From Gonatopus flavifemur (lineage: Eukaryota > Arthropoda > Insecta > Hymenoptera > Dryinidae), in NCBI GenBank assembly GCA_018340375.1, contig JAFFJZ010000002.1, positions 20,602,001 to 20,666,000 on the forward strand: a stretch of DNA of 64,000 nt. Reading direction: 5' to 3'. Position numbers and translations under genes: made by a program. Below the pieces are notes generated by a model. The model was not told the DNA's origin. It worked only from the letters and a program-made list of their open reading frames with translations, and did not search any database. Below are positions 35,536 through 48,035 of the stretch, piece after piece; the first letter of the stretch is position 1; the number at the start of each line of letters is the position of its first letter.

Positions 35536-38500
35536 CCCCAAATGGGATACAATAAGATTTAGCTTGATCTCCTCCCGCTCGTGTGCTGAATTTGAGAAAA
35601 AAAAAGTTTGCCGTAAGCGTGTATTTAAACCACTAAAGTTTCATCGATGCCCGAATCATTCGTCAATATCTTATTATATTTGGAAGTATGAATGATATCA
35701 GCAATAAAATTCTCCTCAATTCTCCTCAATTCTTCTCAGAATATTCTGTATACAGCCATCGTTTACGAGGCAAATGTGCATGCTCGCATTCTTTCGGACA
35801 GAAGTTTATAACGATGCTTATCCAAGTCACGGTTTATTGACTTGGATAACATCTGAATCGTGATGAAACAAGTGTACATTTATCAAATGATTATTTTTCT
35901 CTTTAAACCTATAATGTGTTTCATTCATATCAATGTTCTTCGATAGATAACTGACCTTCCTCTGGAAGAACTCATGACTTAATTGAATGAATCCTTATAT
36001 AGACAAATCAAAATTATCGTAAATCACGATCCAAATGAATCTGTTTCGATGTAGTATGATAAAAATAGAATTTTATCTTTCCAAATATTTTCTAACACGT
36101 CTTATATTTTATTACCGAATTCTTATCGGAACAGGTAATAGATGGAAGTATACGGGAAAAATGAGTCATCGAGATTCTTGTCGACCAGCATGTCAACATT
36201 TCAATTCAGTGAGAACTTGTTCATTGGATTTTAATAATTCGCTGATTTTTCTCATTGTTTCGATGATGGAAATGAAAAAGGAATTCCGATGTTGAAACGA
36301 TGGGAAAAGTCAATGAATTAGAAAAATAACTCGTTCTTTTCCGTGTGACAGAAATAGTACACATCGTAAGTGCAAAAGTTTTGACAACACCCTCGGAGGA
36401 AAATGATCTTAATGGCCGTGGGATATCAAAAGAAAAGAACAAAACTAAGTAATGAATGAAAATTTTGAATATGCAGCCTCAAAGTACACTGCTAGCACTT
36501 TCGCTCTGAATATAAATTGATAGTTTAAAGTCCACCGGAAAAAGTGTTTCTTTGAATCTAAGAAATCGTTATTCGAATAGTTCCAAATAAATATTTCTTC
36601 AACAAAAATAAATATCTTCTGATTCAAACGAATTTGGTATTTGAATGATGGACCGAATAATGAATTCTTTCACATGAACAGAAAGAAATATCCATTTGGA
36701 CCTATTCAAATAAAAATTTCTTAGATTCAAAGAAATACTTTTTCTGTTCAATTTCTACACATGTTTATAATTGTCTGCATAATTTTCAGGAATAATTTGC
36801 AGTTTGAATCTGATCAGAGTTGAATAATGACAATGTGTTTCATCACTTTATATTGAAGATTTTTATTTATTGCTCCGTTGTTTGAACGGTACTCGGAAGA
36901 GGTTCGTCCATTTTTTGGAGCTCCATGGGCCTTAAATCAAAAATACATCGAACTGAGTTTGATGTAATTTTTTTTGGATTCAAGAAAACTTTCTTCAAAC
37001 GAGAGAAATTATTTTTTTCCTGTTTCAAGTCATACACCGTGACCAATGCGAAAAACATGTTTTTACATCACGTTAATAATTCAGATGTTTAGTTGCGAAA
37101 TGAAAAATCTTTTCAGCACAGCTTTAAGTATAAAATAAAACTGAATTTGCAGATGATTGTGTGTGACTTGTTTGAAAATGAGTCAGTAATGATCAATTAT
37201 GTTTCATCTCAATTTACAATTCATTGCACCCGAAGCCACGTTCTAGCCACAGTGAAATCTACTATTTTGCATATCGGGGTCATTGTACTACATGCATAGT
37301 AAAGACGAATTCAAAAGTAAGATTTTATCAAAATTTTGTCAATGCAATTATTGATATGTAGGTTGTTTGGTATCAGCCACGTTTATTTCTCCTATCGTTT
37401 ATTGTTTTTCTTGTAATTTTCATTATATTTTTTCATCAAAATTTCAAGGAAGTTTTCAAATAGCATGCACGAAATACAAGATTTATCAAAATGAGGGCAA
37501 AGAATTTTTCTTTAAATCTAAGAAATCGGATTCTCAGTGTAGAGGGATTAGTACATGCGTAGTAATCAAAGAATAGATTTGTGATTTAGTAATGAAATCG
37601 ATCATGTGAATTTCACAGCAATTTGAACGAAAAGATAGTGCAGAAAGTTAACAGAACTTTATAGGATGAATTTTAAACATTTTGTGATGTTTAATCTCGT
37701 ACATAGAGTGTTGCTTTCACTATCTATTTGCATGTAAACTTTCAGTAAACTTTTCATATTCACATAACTCTGTCATTACATCAATCGATTGAAAAGTTTC
37801 AGTATTATAACGCAATGTAACTATTCCTTGCATTTTGAGAAATTATTCTAGAAAATTTGGGAATCATACGAGAATCGTGGATAATTTTACCTCTCGAAAT
37901 AAAGAAAAGTACTGAACACATACGGCTCAAAAACATTTGATTTCACAATAATCGACGTTTTGAGATGTTCCGTTTTGATTTCTCGCAAAATTTGCATCTC
38001 AAAATACATTATAATTGAACGATGAGCTGATGCCATCGAATGGACGGTTACAAATTCCATACATTTTTCTTCATGTACGTTGAAAAAATTCAGCAGGATT
38101 TCCCGGATTTTTCGGTTATCACTGCTCAACTGAGTCCAGTTGTGATAATAAATGGGTTTCAGTAACCAGAACGATTTTTTGTTGAAGATTTGGAGTTCTC
38201 TTTTACAAAAATGCAGTTACCAATGTTTTGCCACACCTGCATGGAAAGTTGATGTTTTCTCACCCATTTTTAGGGGAAAAAGGGCTGAATTCCATATGAA
38301 TATTTTGTATGCAATTATACAGACAATTTGCACTTCCTTTGCAGTTTTGGAAAAGATAGTATGTCCACCTCAGGGAGAAGCGGAAAATTTCCACTCATGT
38401 GATTGTTTCCCTAACCTTCAATTCGGGAAGACAAGCTTCACGCTTGTCGGAAATTTTCCACTTCCCCCCCTTGCTGAACAATATACTATTTATGGTGTAT

Positions 38501-38955
38501 GAATTCTTGTTTTGGTTCCTAAGCTGAAGACATTTGACGATTTTGATGGTAATCGCTTTCGATTTTGAAGTTTCTTTCATCGGTGAGAGTAAAAGTTGTG
38601 GAAGCCTTGACAAATTTTGAGACATTCATCTCTTGAAATTTCTAACTTTCTTATCAGTTCAGTTTCTAGTATTTTTGTCTGAAAAAAATGTCATAAAAAC
38701 ACTTGGATTCTGTTAATGATCTTCATTCACAGCGACAAAGATAATTTACTCAATTTAGTAAATTGAAGTGGGTCGTGGAAATTGGTTCCGAATAATGAAA
38801 AGAAAAGAACAAATAAATAAATAAGAATAGAAAAAAAAAACGTTGATACAAAACTTTAGTAGAAGCAGCTTCAAATCTGTAACAGAATGGAAAGTTAGTG
38901 AAAGTGTGTATTTGAATGAATTTTAACCCAACACTGATTTTAATTATTTATATGT
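35536..38955. other. Intronic block, no gene recognised
   Basis: A diverged inverted repeat at about 36520-36760 (AAGTGTTTCTTTGAATCTAAG against CTTAGATTCAAAGAAATACT) resembles the elements at 41948-42202 and 45100-45260. A 116-codon open frame at 38152-38502 has no recognisable domain. Nothing else was seen. Confidence 0.4.
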
Positions 38956-39446
38956 TAAAAACTCGATTTTTCGGCGTTGAAAATATATATATATTTTTTT
39001 TCTCAAGAAATGAGTACAATAGTTTTCTTAGAGCAATAGATTTGCGACAAAGAAGTTCCAAGAAGTTGAAACTGTACGACCGATAGTTTTGAAGTTACAG
39101 AGCTTAAAAGGTGAACTTTAATCAAAATTGACATCAAATCCCCTATGATTTCAATATTATTTTTCTCGCATTATGAATCAATTCATGATACACATCATCA
39201 AGCTGTAAGATTTCTGATTCAAAAGACTATTCATTTCAATACAGTGATTGAATGTAAATTTTATGCGATAAATCATTATAATTACTGTTGGTAATACTAC
39301 CTTTCAAACTCTGTAAACTTCAAAACCATTGGCCGTACATACAGCTTTAGCTCATGGGAACTTTTTTATAGTAAATTCACTGCCCTGCAAGAGCATCACA
39401 TTCATTCATTGAAAAAAAGTGGTTTTTACCATCGAAAAATCGATTT
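38956..39446. mobile_element. Inverted-repeat element of about 490 bp
   Basis: AAAAACTCGATTTTTCGG at the left pairs with CATCGAAAAATCGATTT at the right. Inner blocks also pair (GTACGACCGATAGTTTTGAA against TTCAAAACCATTGGCCGTAC). The arms are moderately diverged. Confidence 0.5.
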
Positions 39447-40593
39447 GAAACTAAACAAAATGTTCTTTGTGCTATTCAAACGGGAAATCGAATTTTTGGA
39501 TGAGTCCGGCGTCTAATTTTCTTAGAATGTTCCTTCCAACGGGAATATTTGTTTCTACAAAGTATCAGATTTTCAGGTAGGACAGAGAAAAAAATATCGC
39601 CTAAAAAATGAAACCTAATAATGACAGACTCAATGGTATTGGATGATAATACTCTGTATCAACTCCTCCCCATTTATCGCTAAAATGAATCTTCTTCGAA
39701 AATCCAAATATTTCTCGACGTATCAAGTTCGAGATAGTGTTACAAAATATGTATTATTTTCTTATCTTGTTCATATGCCTAATTAGTCGATATATCAGTA
39801 ATTATATATGAAAATGAGGAGAAAAAAATCGGAGGTTAACATCTATTCAGTGTTCCTTGTCGGTTGAAGCTTCATAGTTGGGATCAGTATGGAAATTTGG
39901 AAGATGTGGATTTGGATGAAAGTTGCCAAAAATATTCAAGGTCCTAGGAACTTTCAGTTTCTCACAAAGAGAATCTCGTTGGAAGCATTTATCATTATAT
40001 TTAAATTCACCATCGAATCACATTTTATACGGAATAATTTGTTTCTTCATCGTTTGCGAAGTTGCCTAGTTTATGGCCTCTTTTAGTGGTTACATCCAAA
40101 TTGAAATCAAACAAGTCAAGTTACGAAGCTACTAGAAGGTTATGTAACGAAACGTGCGAGAGTAGGTTTGGTACATATTCAAGTATCTATTAAGCGTAGG
40201 GAATTCAATATAATATATCATGTCCTGAGAGGTTTCGTAATTGCAAAGTATTCAATGGATACTTCCAATCTAACTACGATATCGGATTACACGGACAAAA
40301 CATGGTTAAAAACGTACACGGCGTATCATACAGTGCTTAGAGAATTCAATCAAAGGATCGTTGAGGATATCTTCTTATCATTTTTTACTGAATTCGTCTA
40401 AGAAAGTATTGTTAAGGAGGAAATGATGAGTGTTTTATTGTGTTTTCTTGATTACTTGTATTCTCCATTCTGTTGTAATTCTTGAAGAGGCTTCACACTG
40501 AGAATGAAACATTAGAATTGATGTATGGAAAATCAAAAATCACTTAACCAGCTAACGAATATGCAATGATTGTAATGGGGATAACAATATTCC
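39447..40593. other. Intronic block, no gene recognised
   Basis: Open frames at 39889-40086 and 40168-40401 (77 codons) were examined. They show no family motif or splice context I could trust. Confidence 0.4.
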
Positions 40594-40780
40594 TGAAGTT
40601 CGAAACGTTTATTGAAACGAATTAGTAATGGATTCATGCAATATTCAGCTATGGAAGATGCAAAATATTATAGTACATCCTTTGAACGATGTGTACAGTT
40701 CCAAGGAATTAATTCTATAAGATAAATACCGAGAATTTAGTACATCTTGTGAGCTTGAATTTAACGATTCAAACTTCAAG
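40594..40780. mobile_element. MITE, GTTTGAATCGTTTATTG family, copy 2
   Basis: 187 bp between TGAAGTTCGAAACGTTTATTG and AACGATTCAAACTTCA. Same terminal sequences as 5106-5695 and 53588-53778, and shares an AACGAATTAGTA-type internal block with the former. Confidence 0.55.
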
Positions 40781-40835
40781 CACATGGATAACAATATAAT
40801 CGAAAATCAATTTGAAAATCATTTAACCTTACCAT

Positions 40836-41767
40836 CCCATACAGGGAACCCCGATAATGTAAACACAGCCAATAATCGGCCCATGTATGGCTACCATTAA
40901 ATGGCCAACAATGGATTCACATCATTGTCACAAGTGTGGCCCACCACTGGCTGATAAGAAAGGCCAACAATGAAAACAGTCGATAATCAGTCGATCTACA
41001 GCTATGGTAAACGGCCAACAATTGATTCTCCGTTACTGGCTGAAATATGGTCTATTACTAAGTGAAATGGATTTCAAAGTTGAATGTATTGTATTCGTAA
41101 TAACCCGTGAAAAAAGTTTGTTTTATCCTTATATTTTCATCACGCTGAATAAATAATTCACATCCATCAAATACATTTTACATGATTCAAATGAATTCTC
41201 ATTTATATAGATAATCAATTACTTTCTCATGTGAATAACAAAAAATTTGAAGAAATAAGCAGCTGATTTCAACTGATTTGTCGAGAGTGCTTTTGACTCG
41301 TATAATTTTATATTTGATATTGTGGAAATATCGGGCATGCAAATCTATTTAGAAAAAAAACATCCATTCCTGATCTTGTGAAAACTGGAATGACAAATTT
41401 CCCTAAAACAACAACAAAAAAGTGTTTTGGGTCACACTTAACCCCTCATTTGAACTAATACTGAACCGATTATTCTGGAACGCAGTCATATCACCATTGA
41501 ATATCATTATTATTATGCCCCAGTAATCTGCCATTGATGGCTGACATTCGAACATTGTCGCGAAATTTCTGGCCATAAATCGGGATCATTTAGCCCCATT
41601 ACTGGGCCAATCAATAATTTTATACATGGCCCATTATTTATTGCCATTACTGGGCCCACGTTACCATCCAGCAATTAACCATTGATGGGCGCCATTAACG
41701 GGCGAAGAACGCGGTTTGAGGTCCAGTAACGTGCCATTATTGGGCCAATTGATGAACCCTGTATGGG
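40836..41767. mobile_element. 932 bp element with CCCATACAGGG ends and GGCCCA tiling
   Basis: Exact inverted termini CCCATACAGGG (40836-40846) and CCCTGTATGGG (41757-41767). The sub-terminal regions on both sides consist of repeated GGCCCA, GGGCCA, CCATTACTGG and CCAACAATGG words in both orientations. The middle (about 41060-41450) is ordinary AT-rich sequence. It is probably a non-autonomous DNA transposon with expanded sub-terminal repeats. The target duplication is unclear. Confidence 0.65.
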
Positions 41768-41947
41768 CATTTTTCTTCCGATTCCAAATGTGAATTATGC
41801 TTTGTTATAGCAAATTTGGAAATTAATGTCTTTGTTATTATTTTCGCCTGCTCATCAAATGAATAATAGTCTCGAGTTCATTTTGATTGAAGACACAAAA
41901 ATATGTGCTTTTGAATTTTTCATATCGCTTACTTGCGTTAATACACT

Positions 41948-42202
41948 GCACTGAAAAAAAAATTTATTCCAGTCAAATAAACATTTATTTGTCCTGTACC
42001 AAAGAAATATTTATTAAAATTAACAAAATATTCTTTGGGACCAAAATAATTTATTTGAATTGAATAGATGGTTTTAATCGTTTATTTGATTCCAATAAAT
42101 CATTTTGGTTCCAAAGAATACTTTGTTCATTCGAATAAATATTTCTTTGGTACAGGACAAATAAATAATTATTTGACTGGAATAAATTTTTTTTTCAGTG
42201 TG
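41948..42202. mobile_element. Inverted-repeat element with CACTGAAAAAAAAATTTATT ends
   Basis: CACTGAAAAAAAAATTTATTC and GAATAAATTTTTTTTTCAGTG are exact reverse complements. The arms include CAAATAAACATTTATTTGTCC and GTACCAAAGAAATATTTATT blocks and span nearly the whole 255 bp. Confidence 0.75.
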
Positions 42203-42829
42203 TTTGCTCGTATGCGGAGAAGAATAACATCTTTAGCAGCATGTGGCAAAATGAATCATTATGCTGATCTATAACCAGAAAAATAATAATTTCATACATA
42301 ATAGAGCACACCAAAATTTTATTTTACATTTTCCTGCATCCACTTTTTGACACTTCTATTTCAGTCTAAGAATCAGAAATCTTGATGATTTGATCATTCT
42401 GATCATACTCTAGCCCTCGGAAAACTTCACTAAGCCTTTGTGAGGGACTTGGAAGGCCTGGTCAAGGCTCGTAATAGCCTAGAAAATTCTTAAAATTATT
42501 TCTATTATTGTTTCATGTATGACAAGAACAATATTTCTTTCCTTTCACATAAACTTATTGTGAATTGAGGAAATATTGTTTTGTAGTTCAAGAGAAATTT
42601 AAAACGCAGAGTTGAATTACAACAATGTTTCTGAATTCAAAAGAAGTTCATTTGGCAAGAGAAAATATTGTTTTGATTGGATTAGAAAAAGGTAGATGTT
42701 GAATTCTTTCTTTCTATGTATTTTACTCAGAGTCACTGATAACATAATCACGATTGAAAAATTTATCTGAGAATGCATATATCGTATTTCGATTCTCAAT
42801 GTTCACGTATTGCATTACGGTGAATAAAT

Positions 42830-43063
42830 TACACGGAGAAAGATAAATTTTTGAAAATTACTACATTTCTACCAAGTTGGCAGAATATAGGAAAATATAA
42901 CTGTTATTGATAGACAGTGTAGTAAAAATGAATGATGCAAATTTCCGCATGATAAATTACACATTTTTACTACACTCCTATATCAATAACAATGATATTT
43001 TCTCTTTTCCTGCCAATTCAGTCGGAATGTAGTAATTTGTAAAACTTTATTCTTCTCCGTGTA
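42830..43063. mobile_element. TA-flanked hairpin MITE with ACACGGAGAAAG ends
   Basis: Begins TACACGGAGAAAGATAAATT and ends TTATTCTTCTCCGTGTA. The arms share AAAATTACTACATTTCT and ATAACTGTTATTGATA-type blocks. The terminal word ACACGGAGAAA is the same as in the 449 bp element, so both may use the same transposase, but the interiors differ. Confidence 0.75.
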
Positions 43064-46000
43064 CAAATACACAGATTGTTAATACAAATTGTTTCAATGT
43101 CAATCTCATTCTACATAATTCGGAAATTTTCGAATGCCATTTATAATACCAATGTAATAATTTTGTTGAAATATTTTCCCTCGAACATTCATTATGTCTC
43201 CAATATCTGGTATTAATAGTCGATTAATATGCATCTCATGTGTTCGCCTGATCAACATCGTGAAGAGTAAAAACAAAAAGCACGTAGGTATTCTCGAGGA
43301 TTTTATTAATCAATTCAATTCCCACTCTTTGATATCAAGCGCTTGAAAAGATGAGGATGTTCAACTATCATATCTCATTACTATAGCCATCAATTAAATA
43401 CAAACAGGAGGAGATAAAGGAATCTCTCAACTAATATCATTTATTCATTTTCACTGCCAACTTTCAACTTTCTCATAATTTCCTGATTCGCAGCCTTGAC
43501 ATTAATTTGTTCATGATATAATAGAGTTTGCTTTAAACGTATTTTCTCCCAAACTCACTGAATCTATATTAGATGAGGTAAAGCAAATTTGATAGTGTGT
43601 TATGTTTGACTGTTTCCGCATTCAAAGACTTCGATTGTGCATTTATTCTCAAATTGCTGCAGATTCCATAAATCCTCGGATCATTGTATATCTTGAAACC
43701 GGTTTCAGGTGCGGAATATCGAGAGATCTTCAAAAATCTTAATTGAGGATGGGGATAAGCGTGATTATATCAATGTAGAAGCCTTCATTGGAACTCTTAT
43801 ACCTCAGATTTTAATACATTCGTAGCAAGGCGGGTGATCACTTTACGCGGAAAATCAGTTATTGAATCAAATGTTGAATATTGTGAAGTGGTATCTTCAA
43901 AGTATTACTCACTTTATGAATGAAAAGATGAGGAATCAACAAAATTACAATGACTCGTGAATTGTGGTTAAAAAGAATAATTGATGTGTGTACATTCTGG
44001 ATTTTGAGAGAAAAGAGCGATGTGCATGATTGAATCATTGATTTGACGAGCATGATTCATTGTGAAAGTATTGGATGAAAGAAGTTTTATGTTCATATCG
44101 GAAATAATAAATGATTGTTATGTTCGGTTATTAACGAAACAATGCGAGCATGAGAGAGGGGTTCCAACAAGGTCGGTCTTTGACTCTGTAACCTTTGTTG
44201 AATTGTACCCAGGCATACATACGTTGGATATTGTGTGTTTGCAAAACAAAAGATATATCAATTCTTCTTAGTTTCATTCCATGTTTTTGGAACTGTGATG
44301 ATGCTCGTTCCACTGTAGTGTTTTTGTTACGTAAATTTAGAAAATAATTATTTGAAATCGTGAAAAAACATGACACATGGGGAAATTATTAGTAAATAAT
44401 TATTGGACACTTGATAATTGAATACATTGTAAAAAATTTCACAATAAATGGTAGAAGAGAGAAGAGGTTTATTTACGATTTCTGATGATCAGCAGAAGAC
44501 TTTAACTGATTAGTTATATAAACCACTATGCGAATGGAAAAATTTTGCATATTTAAGTAATGATCATTTCATATTGTAGGAAACTTAAATGCAAACGTTC
44601 TTTTTATGAGTATATTATGCTATAACATTAAATTTGCATTGTTGTTTGAGAATTGTTTAGTACCCAATAGAAATATTTGAGAAATATGAATTTTCAAGAA
44701 ATTGTACATTCTGTATACTTTCTCTCCTCTCCTCCTTTTAGATGTGTTTTCCCCTGTAAAAGTAACTTTTCATGCGCAGCATGATGCCAGCAGCGAGCTT
44801 GAGAGTCAAAGAGATAAATAATTGATCAAAAAGAAGTAATAAAGAATACCTGTCATTCCACCTTTTCTATCTTATATTGGTTGCTGTAAGATGCTGCTGA
44901 TCCACGGGCACCTTGAAGCATTCCTCATTCAAGGGTATTCAAGCACCAGAAGAAACGAATCAAATGTTTTCGTAAATTAGGTACCCAACGGAAATTTTCC
45001 GTGCACAGCAATAAAATCTAAGATTCCGGAGATAAGTCCCATCACTCATCTCATGAACGATGTTCGTATCATGTGATTTTTTTGTTCGTTATCAGTGTAA
45101 ACGTACACCAATACCAAGAAAACGTATTCTTGAATATTCTTTAGAATACATATTCTTCATTAACAGCTAATATGTTGTAGGCCCAAGAAAATATTTTTTC
45201 AATTCAAGAATTATATTTTTAGTTCTAGAAAAATTTTCTTGTATCAAAAATACATATTTTTTGAGGAATGGATTTCTCCGAATATGAAAATATATTGTTG
45301 GTGATAGCAATTATCCCTCTCAGTGTATTCAAAAATAATTCCATAATCTTCATTATGAGGAAACAAAGATATGAATTCTGTTGATTTTCGCATGTGTGGC
45401 AGAATGTCACTCCTAAAATTTCATGGAATCAAGAACTAATTGGAGAAAACAATTGCCATATTCGTGTCCAGCGAACTGGAGATATCCTGAAAAAATGAAA
45501 GTCTCAGGGGGTTATAACGGTGTGAGAAAAAATAGATTTTTGATTGAAAAAAATTGTACATTGTGTCACGACGCAGCGAACCCTGTCTTTGACGTCCGAG
45601 TTCTGTAAACATCGGAAGAGGACTCAAACTATTCCATCCAACTATCGCGTTCCACAAATGAACACTTCGCGTCCCTGAATCACTCACGGGAAGATGTAGA
45701 AATCGTCCGACTTGGCATAAAAATATTCATATGAAGTGTATATGTTTCATACTAATATCCAGTCTTCATCATTCGAATTCCCCCTTTTCAAACTTTTCAC
45801 GTGCTTTTCTGAGAATCATGTTTTTTGACCTGGTTGACAGCATCGGTCAATCAAATTTTGTCAGATCGACTTGATTCAGATTGGGTTCTCTTCAAAAAAC
45901 GCAACGCTATCGCGGTATCGTACAGTTTTTTTTTCTAAATTACTTGGTTTTTTTAATGAAAAATTGACTGCAAAATTTTTGTGAAAAATTCAACTTCTTT

Positions 46001-46375
46001 TTAAATGACCGCCATTTTTTAAAAAATGTCAAAATTCCCTACGATGCTAAGATAGCCATTCTACTGTGATTCAATAATCTTTTCAATATTTTGATTTTGG
46101 GCGTCTGATGTTGAAGTTATGCTGTCAATCGCGAAGGTGTTAATTTTTTGATATGTCATCTTGTGATCGTTCTTGTACCTAATGAAGTACCAAAATCCGT
46201 ATTGAAAAATCCCAATAGAAACCGATAGTTGTGATTTTATCGAAATCAATGGGCTTCTATCGACTTTCCGTGTCATTTTGTCACAGTCGCTATGGGTTTC
46301 TATTGGATTTCGTGTGGAAGTCAACATTCTATGGGTTTGTAGTGATACAATCGGTAAAACCTCATGAATACCGAT
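43064..46375. other. Intronic block, no gene recognised
   Basis: About 3.3 kb. A GCCTTGG / CCAAGGC mini-patch lies just upstream at 42400-42490. A diverged inverted repeat with AGAAAATATTTTTTC words lies at about 45100-45260, and another pair (ATAGAAACCGATAG against CTATGGGTTTCTAT) at 46200-46310. No coding exon was recognised. Confidence 0.4.
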
Positions 46376-46527
46376 GCCCGTGTGGAAATTTCTCCCGGGC
46401 TCAGACCTGGGCCAGGTTTATAATCCCTACTTGAAAAGTGGCCCCAACTTGGAATGTCACGCTCTTCAATCTAGGCCCCTCAATGGTATCAAATATCCAG
46501 GCAAAACAATGGTAGACAACTCGGGGC

Positions 46528-46783
46528 TCACACGGAAAGAAGAAAACAGCACTGGTTACTGTCCATAACAGCAATCAGTTGAAAAACAAATGAAAATACG
46601 CTTGGATGATAGAGGTTAGCGCGATCACAGTGATGTGTACTGCAGTGAAAGTCGTCTATGTTGCTTGGACATTAACGGTTACTGGGAGACGCAGTAATGA
46701 ACGACGTGAATTTGATTTTTCATTGTTTTTCAATGAATGACTGCGATTCACAGTAACAATTGCTGTTTTCTTTTTTCCGTGTA
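46528..46783. mobile_element. MITE with CACGGAAAGAAGAAAACAGC end
   Basis: Left CACGGAAAGAAGAAAACAGC and right GCTGTTTTCTTTTTTCCGTG are near-perfect reverse complements. Internal ACGGTTACTGG and ACTGGTTACTGT words pair as well. It sits inside the GGGCC patch. The flanks are TCA and TA, so the target duplication is not intact. Confidence 0.7.
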
Positions 46784-46867
46784 TATGGACTGTGGGTGGG
46801 CATACCTGGATTGAGATATTCCAGGAATATACTGGCAACCCCAATTGGGGCCCACATGGGCCGTGGG

Positions 46868-47501
46868 CAGTGATGTGAGCCCGTCAAATGACTGGTCATG
46901 TGACGGTCATGACTGTCACTTGACGAGAACAATTTTTGTCAGTTTTGACGGTCAGGTCACACTGACCAGTCAGAAAAATTTTTGACGGTCAAACTAACAT
47001 CTAAAGTGATCTAGTGCAGCGGGACATACTTCAATAATGTTGTAAGGTTTTAAGAATATATTGAACTCCGGAACCTTGATGGACAATTTAATTTTGAGTT
47101 GATATACTTACACGAAAAAAGGAATAGCTGTAGCAGCTACTCACGTAGGCGATTTTCGACCATCTACTAATAAGCAGTTGCCGAAACTATTTTACGTAGA
47201 TGGTCGAAAATCGTCTACGCGAGTAGCTGCTGCAACGATTCCTTTTTTTCCGTGTAGAACTACATATAAATATTCATTTTATTATCATTATTTTGTAAAC
47301 AGATAACCATGATTTGTCATAAAACATATTCGAGATTTTTATTAAAGAAAGTTTAATAAAAATTATTAATTGTCATGACCAGTCAGATAATTTTTTGACG
47401 GTCATTTTCACTTACAAACTGTGAAAAATCTGACCATCAATGACGGTCATAATGACCATGACATGTCTGAATTTTTCATGACCGGTCATTTCACATCACT
47501 G
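46868..47501. mobile_element. hAT-type element, 634 bp, perfect 8 bp target duplication
   Basis: The termini CAGTGATGTGA and TCACATCACTG are exact inverted repeats. Both sides are flanked by gccgtggg (46860-46867 and 47502-47509), a perfect 8 bp duplication, the hallmark of hAT transposition. Sub-terminal regions are packed with TGACGGTCA, TGACCAGTCA and CATGACC words in both orientations. A second MITE (47109-47256) sits inside it. No transposase. Confidence 0.9.
47109..47256. mobile_element. TA-flanked hairpin MITE nested in the hAT element
   Basis: 148 bp, TACACGAAAAAAGGAATAGC to GATTCCTTTTTTTCCGTGTA. Arms around GTAGATGGTCGAAAATCG and CGATTTTCGACCATCTAC are exact reverse complements. TA on both sides. 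Its position inside 46868-47501 shows that it inserted later. Confidence 0.85.
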
Positions 47502-47732
47502 GCCGTGGGTAAGCAACCTTGTGTTGGATGCCTAAGATATGCCCAGGATCATGTCACAGGATCTCTGGACATCTATTGGAATAGATTGGAATTTTCCAAC
47601 AGGGATAGCAATTCACCAGTGTTATTCATACAATTCAATACGAATATATATTTGTCTTATTGCATAAAATGTATGAAAAAAAGAATGATTAATAAGTAAT
47701 TGTAATAAATTGTAGACTAAGTAATTGCTTCA

Positions 47733-47776
47733 GGGGGGAGGGAGGGGGGATGAGAAGGGAGGAGGAAAAAGAAGAG
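47733..47776 (+). repeat. G-rich polypurine tract, potential G-quadruplex
   Basis: Runs GGGGGG, GGG and GGGGGG separated by single A residues, then GGG, followed by an A/G-only stretch broken by one T. Four or more G-runs with short loops meet the usual G-quadruplex pattern. Any role is unknown; it could also be simple repeat expansion. Confidence 0.5.
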
Positions 47777-47789
47777 GTTAGAATTTTTT

Positions 47790-48035
47790 TTCGTGAATAA
47801 ATTCAAGCTTCTTCCAAGACATTTTTATGAATTTTGCAAGAGATCTTTAAAAAATCTTGAAGAACTCTTTTAGATTTGTCAATTTCTTCTTAAAGATATC
47901 TTAGAGAAGTCTCCGAGACACCTTTTAGAAATCTATTCATGTTGCATAAGACATCTTTTCGAATACGAAAAGATATCTTTTAGAAAATTCTTCAAGACTT
48001 CTTGTACTTTTGGAAGATATCTTCGTGTCTGTTTG
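47790..48035. mobile_element. Diverged relative of the 7116-7378 palindrome
   Basis: AAGATATCTT and AAAAGATNTCT words occur in both orientations. The segment CATGTTGCATAAGACATC is shared with the 7116-7378 element. The ends are poorly defined. Confidence 0.45.

Larger units (their letters stand above)
46376..47580. repeat. GGGCC-rich tiled patch split by two insertions
   Basis: Outer parts (46376-46527, 46784-46867 and 47502-47580) carry CTGGGCCAGG, GGGGCCCACATGGGCC and GCCCAGGATC words in both orientations. They are separated by an element at 46528-46783 and by a hAT element at 46868-47501. Removing both gives a patch comparable to those at 14680-15600 and 60900-61490. Confidence 0.5.

Noticed and set aside
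38152..38502. 116-codon open frame
   Set aside because: No motif, no splice context, and the composition is like the flanking non-coding DNA.
40168..40401. 77-codon open frame with mixed composition
   Set aside because: Looks slightly protein-like but matches no family I know and has no supporting splice sites or neighbours.
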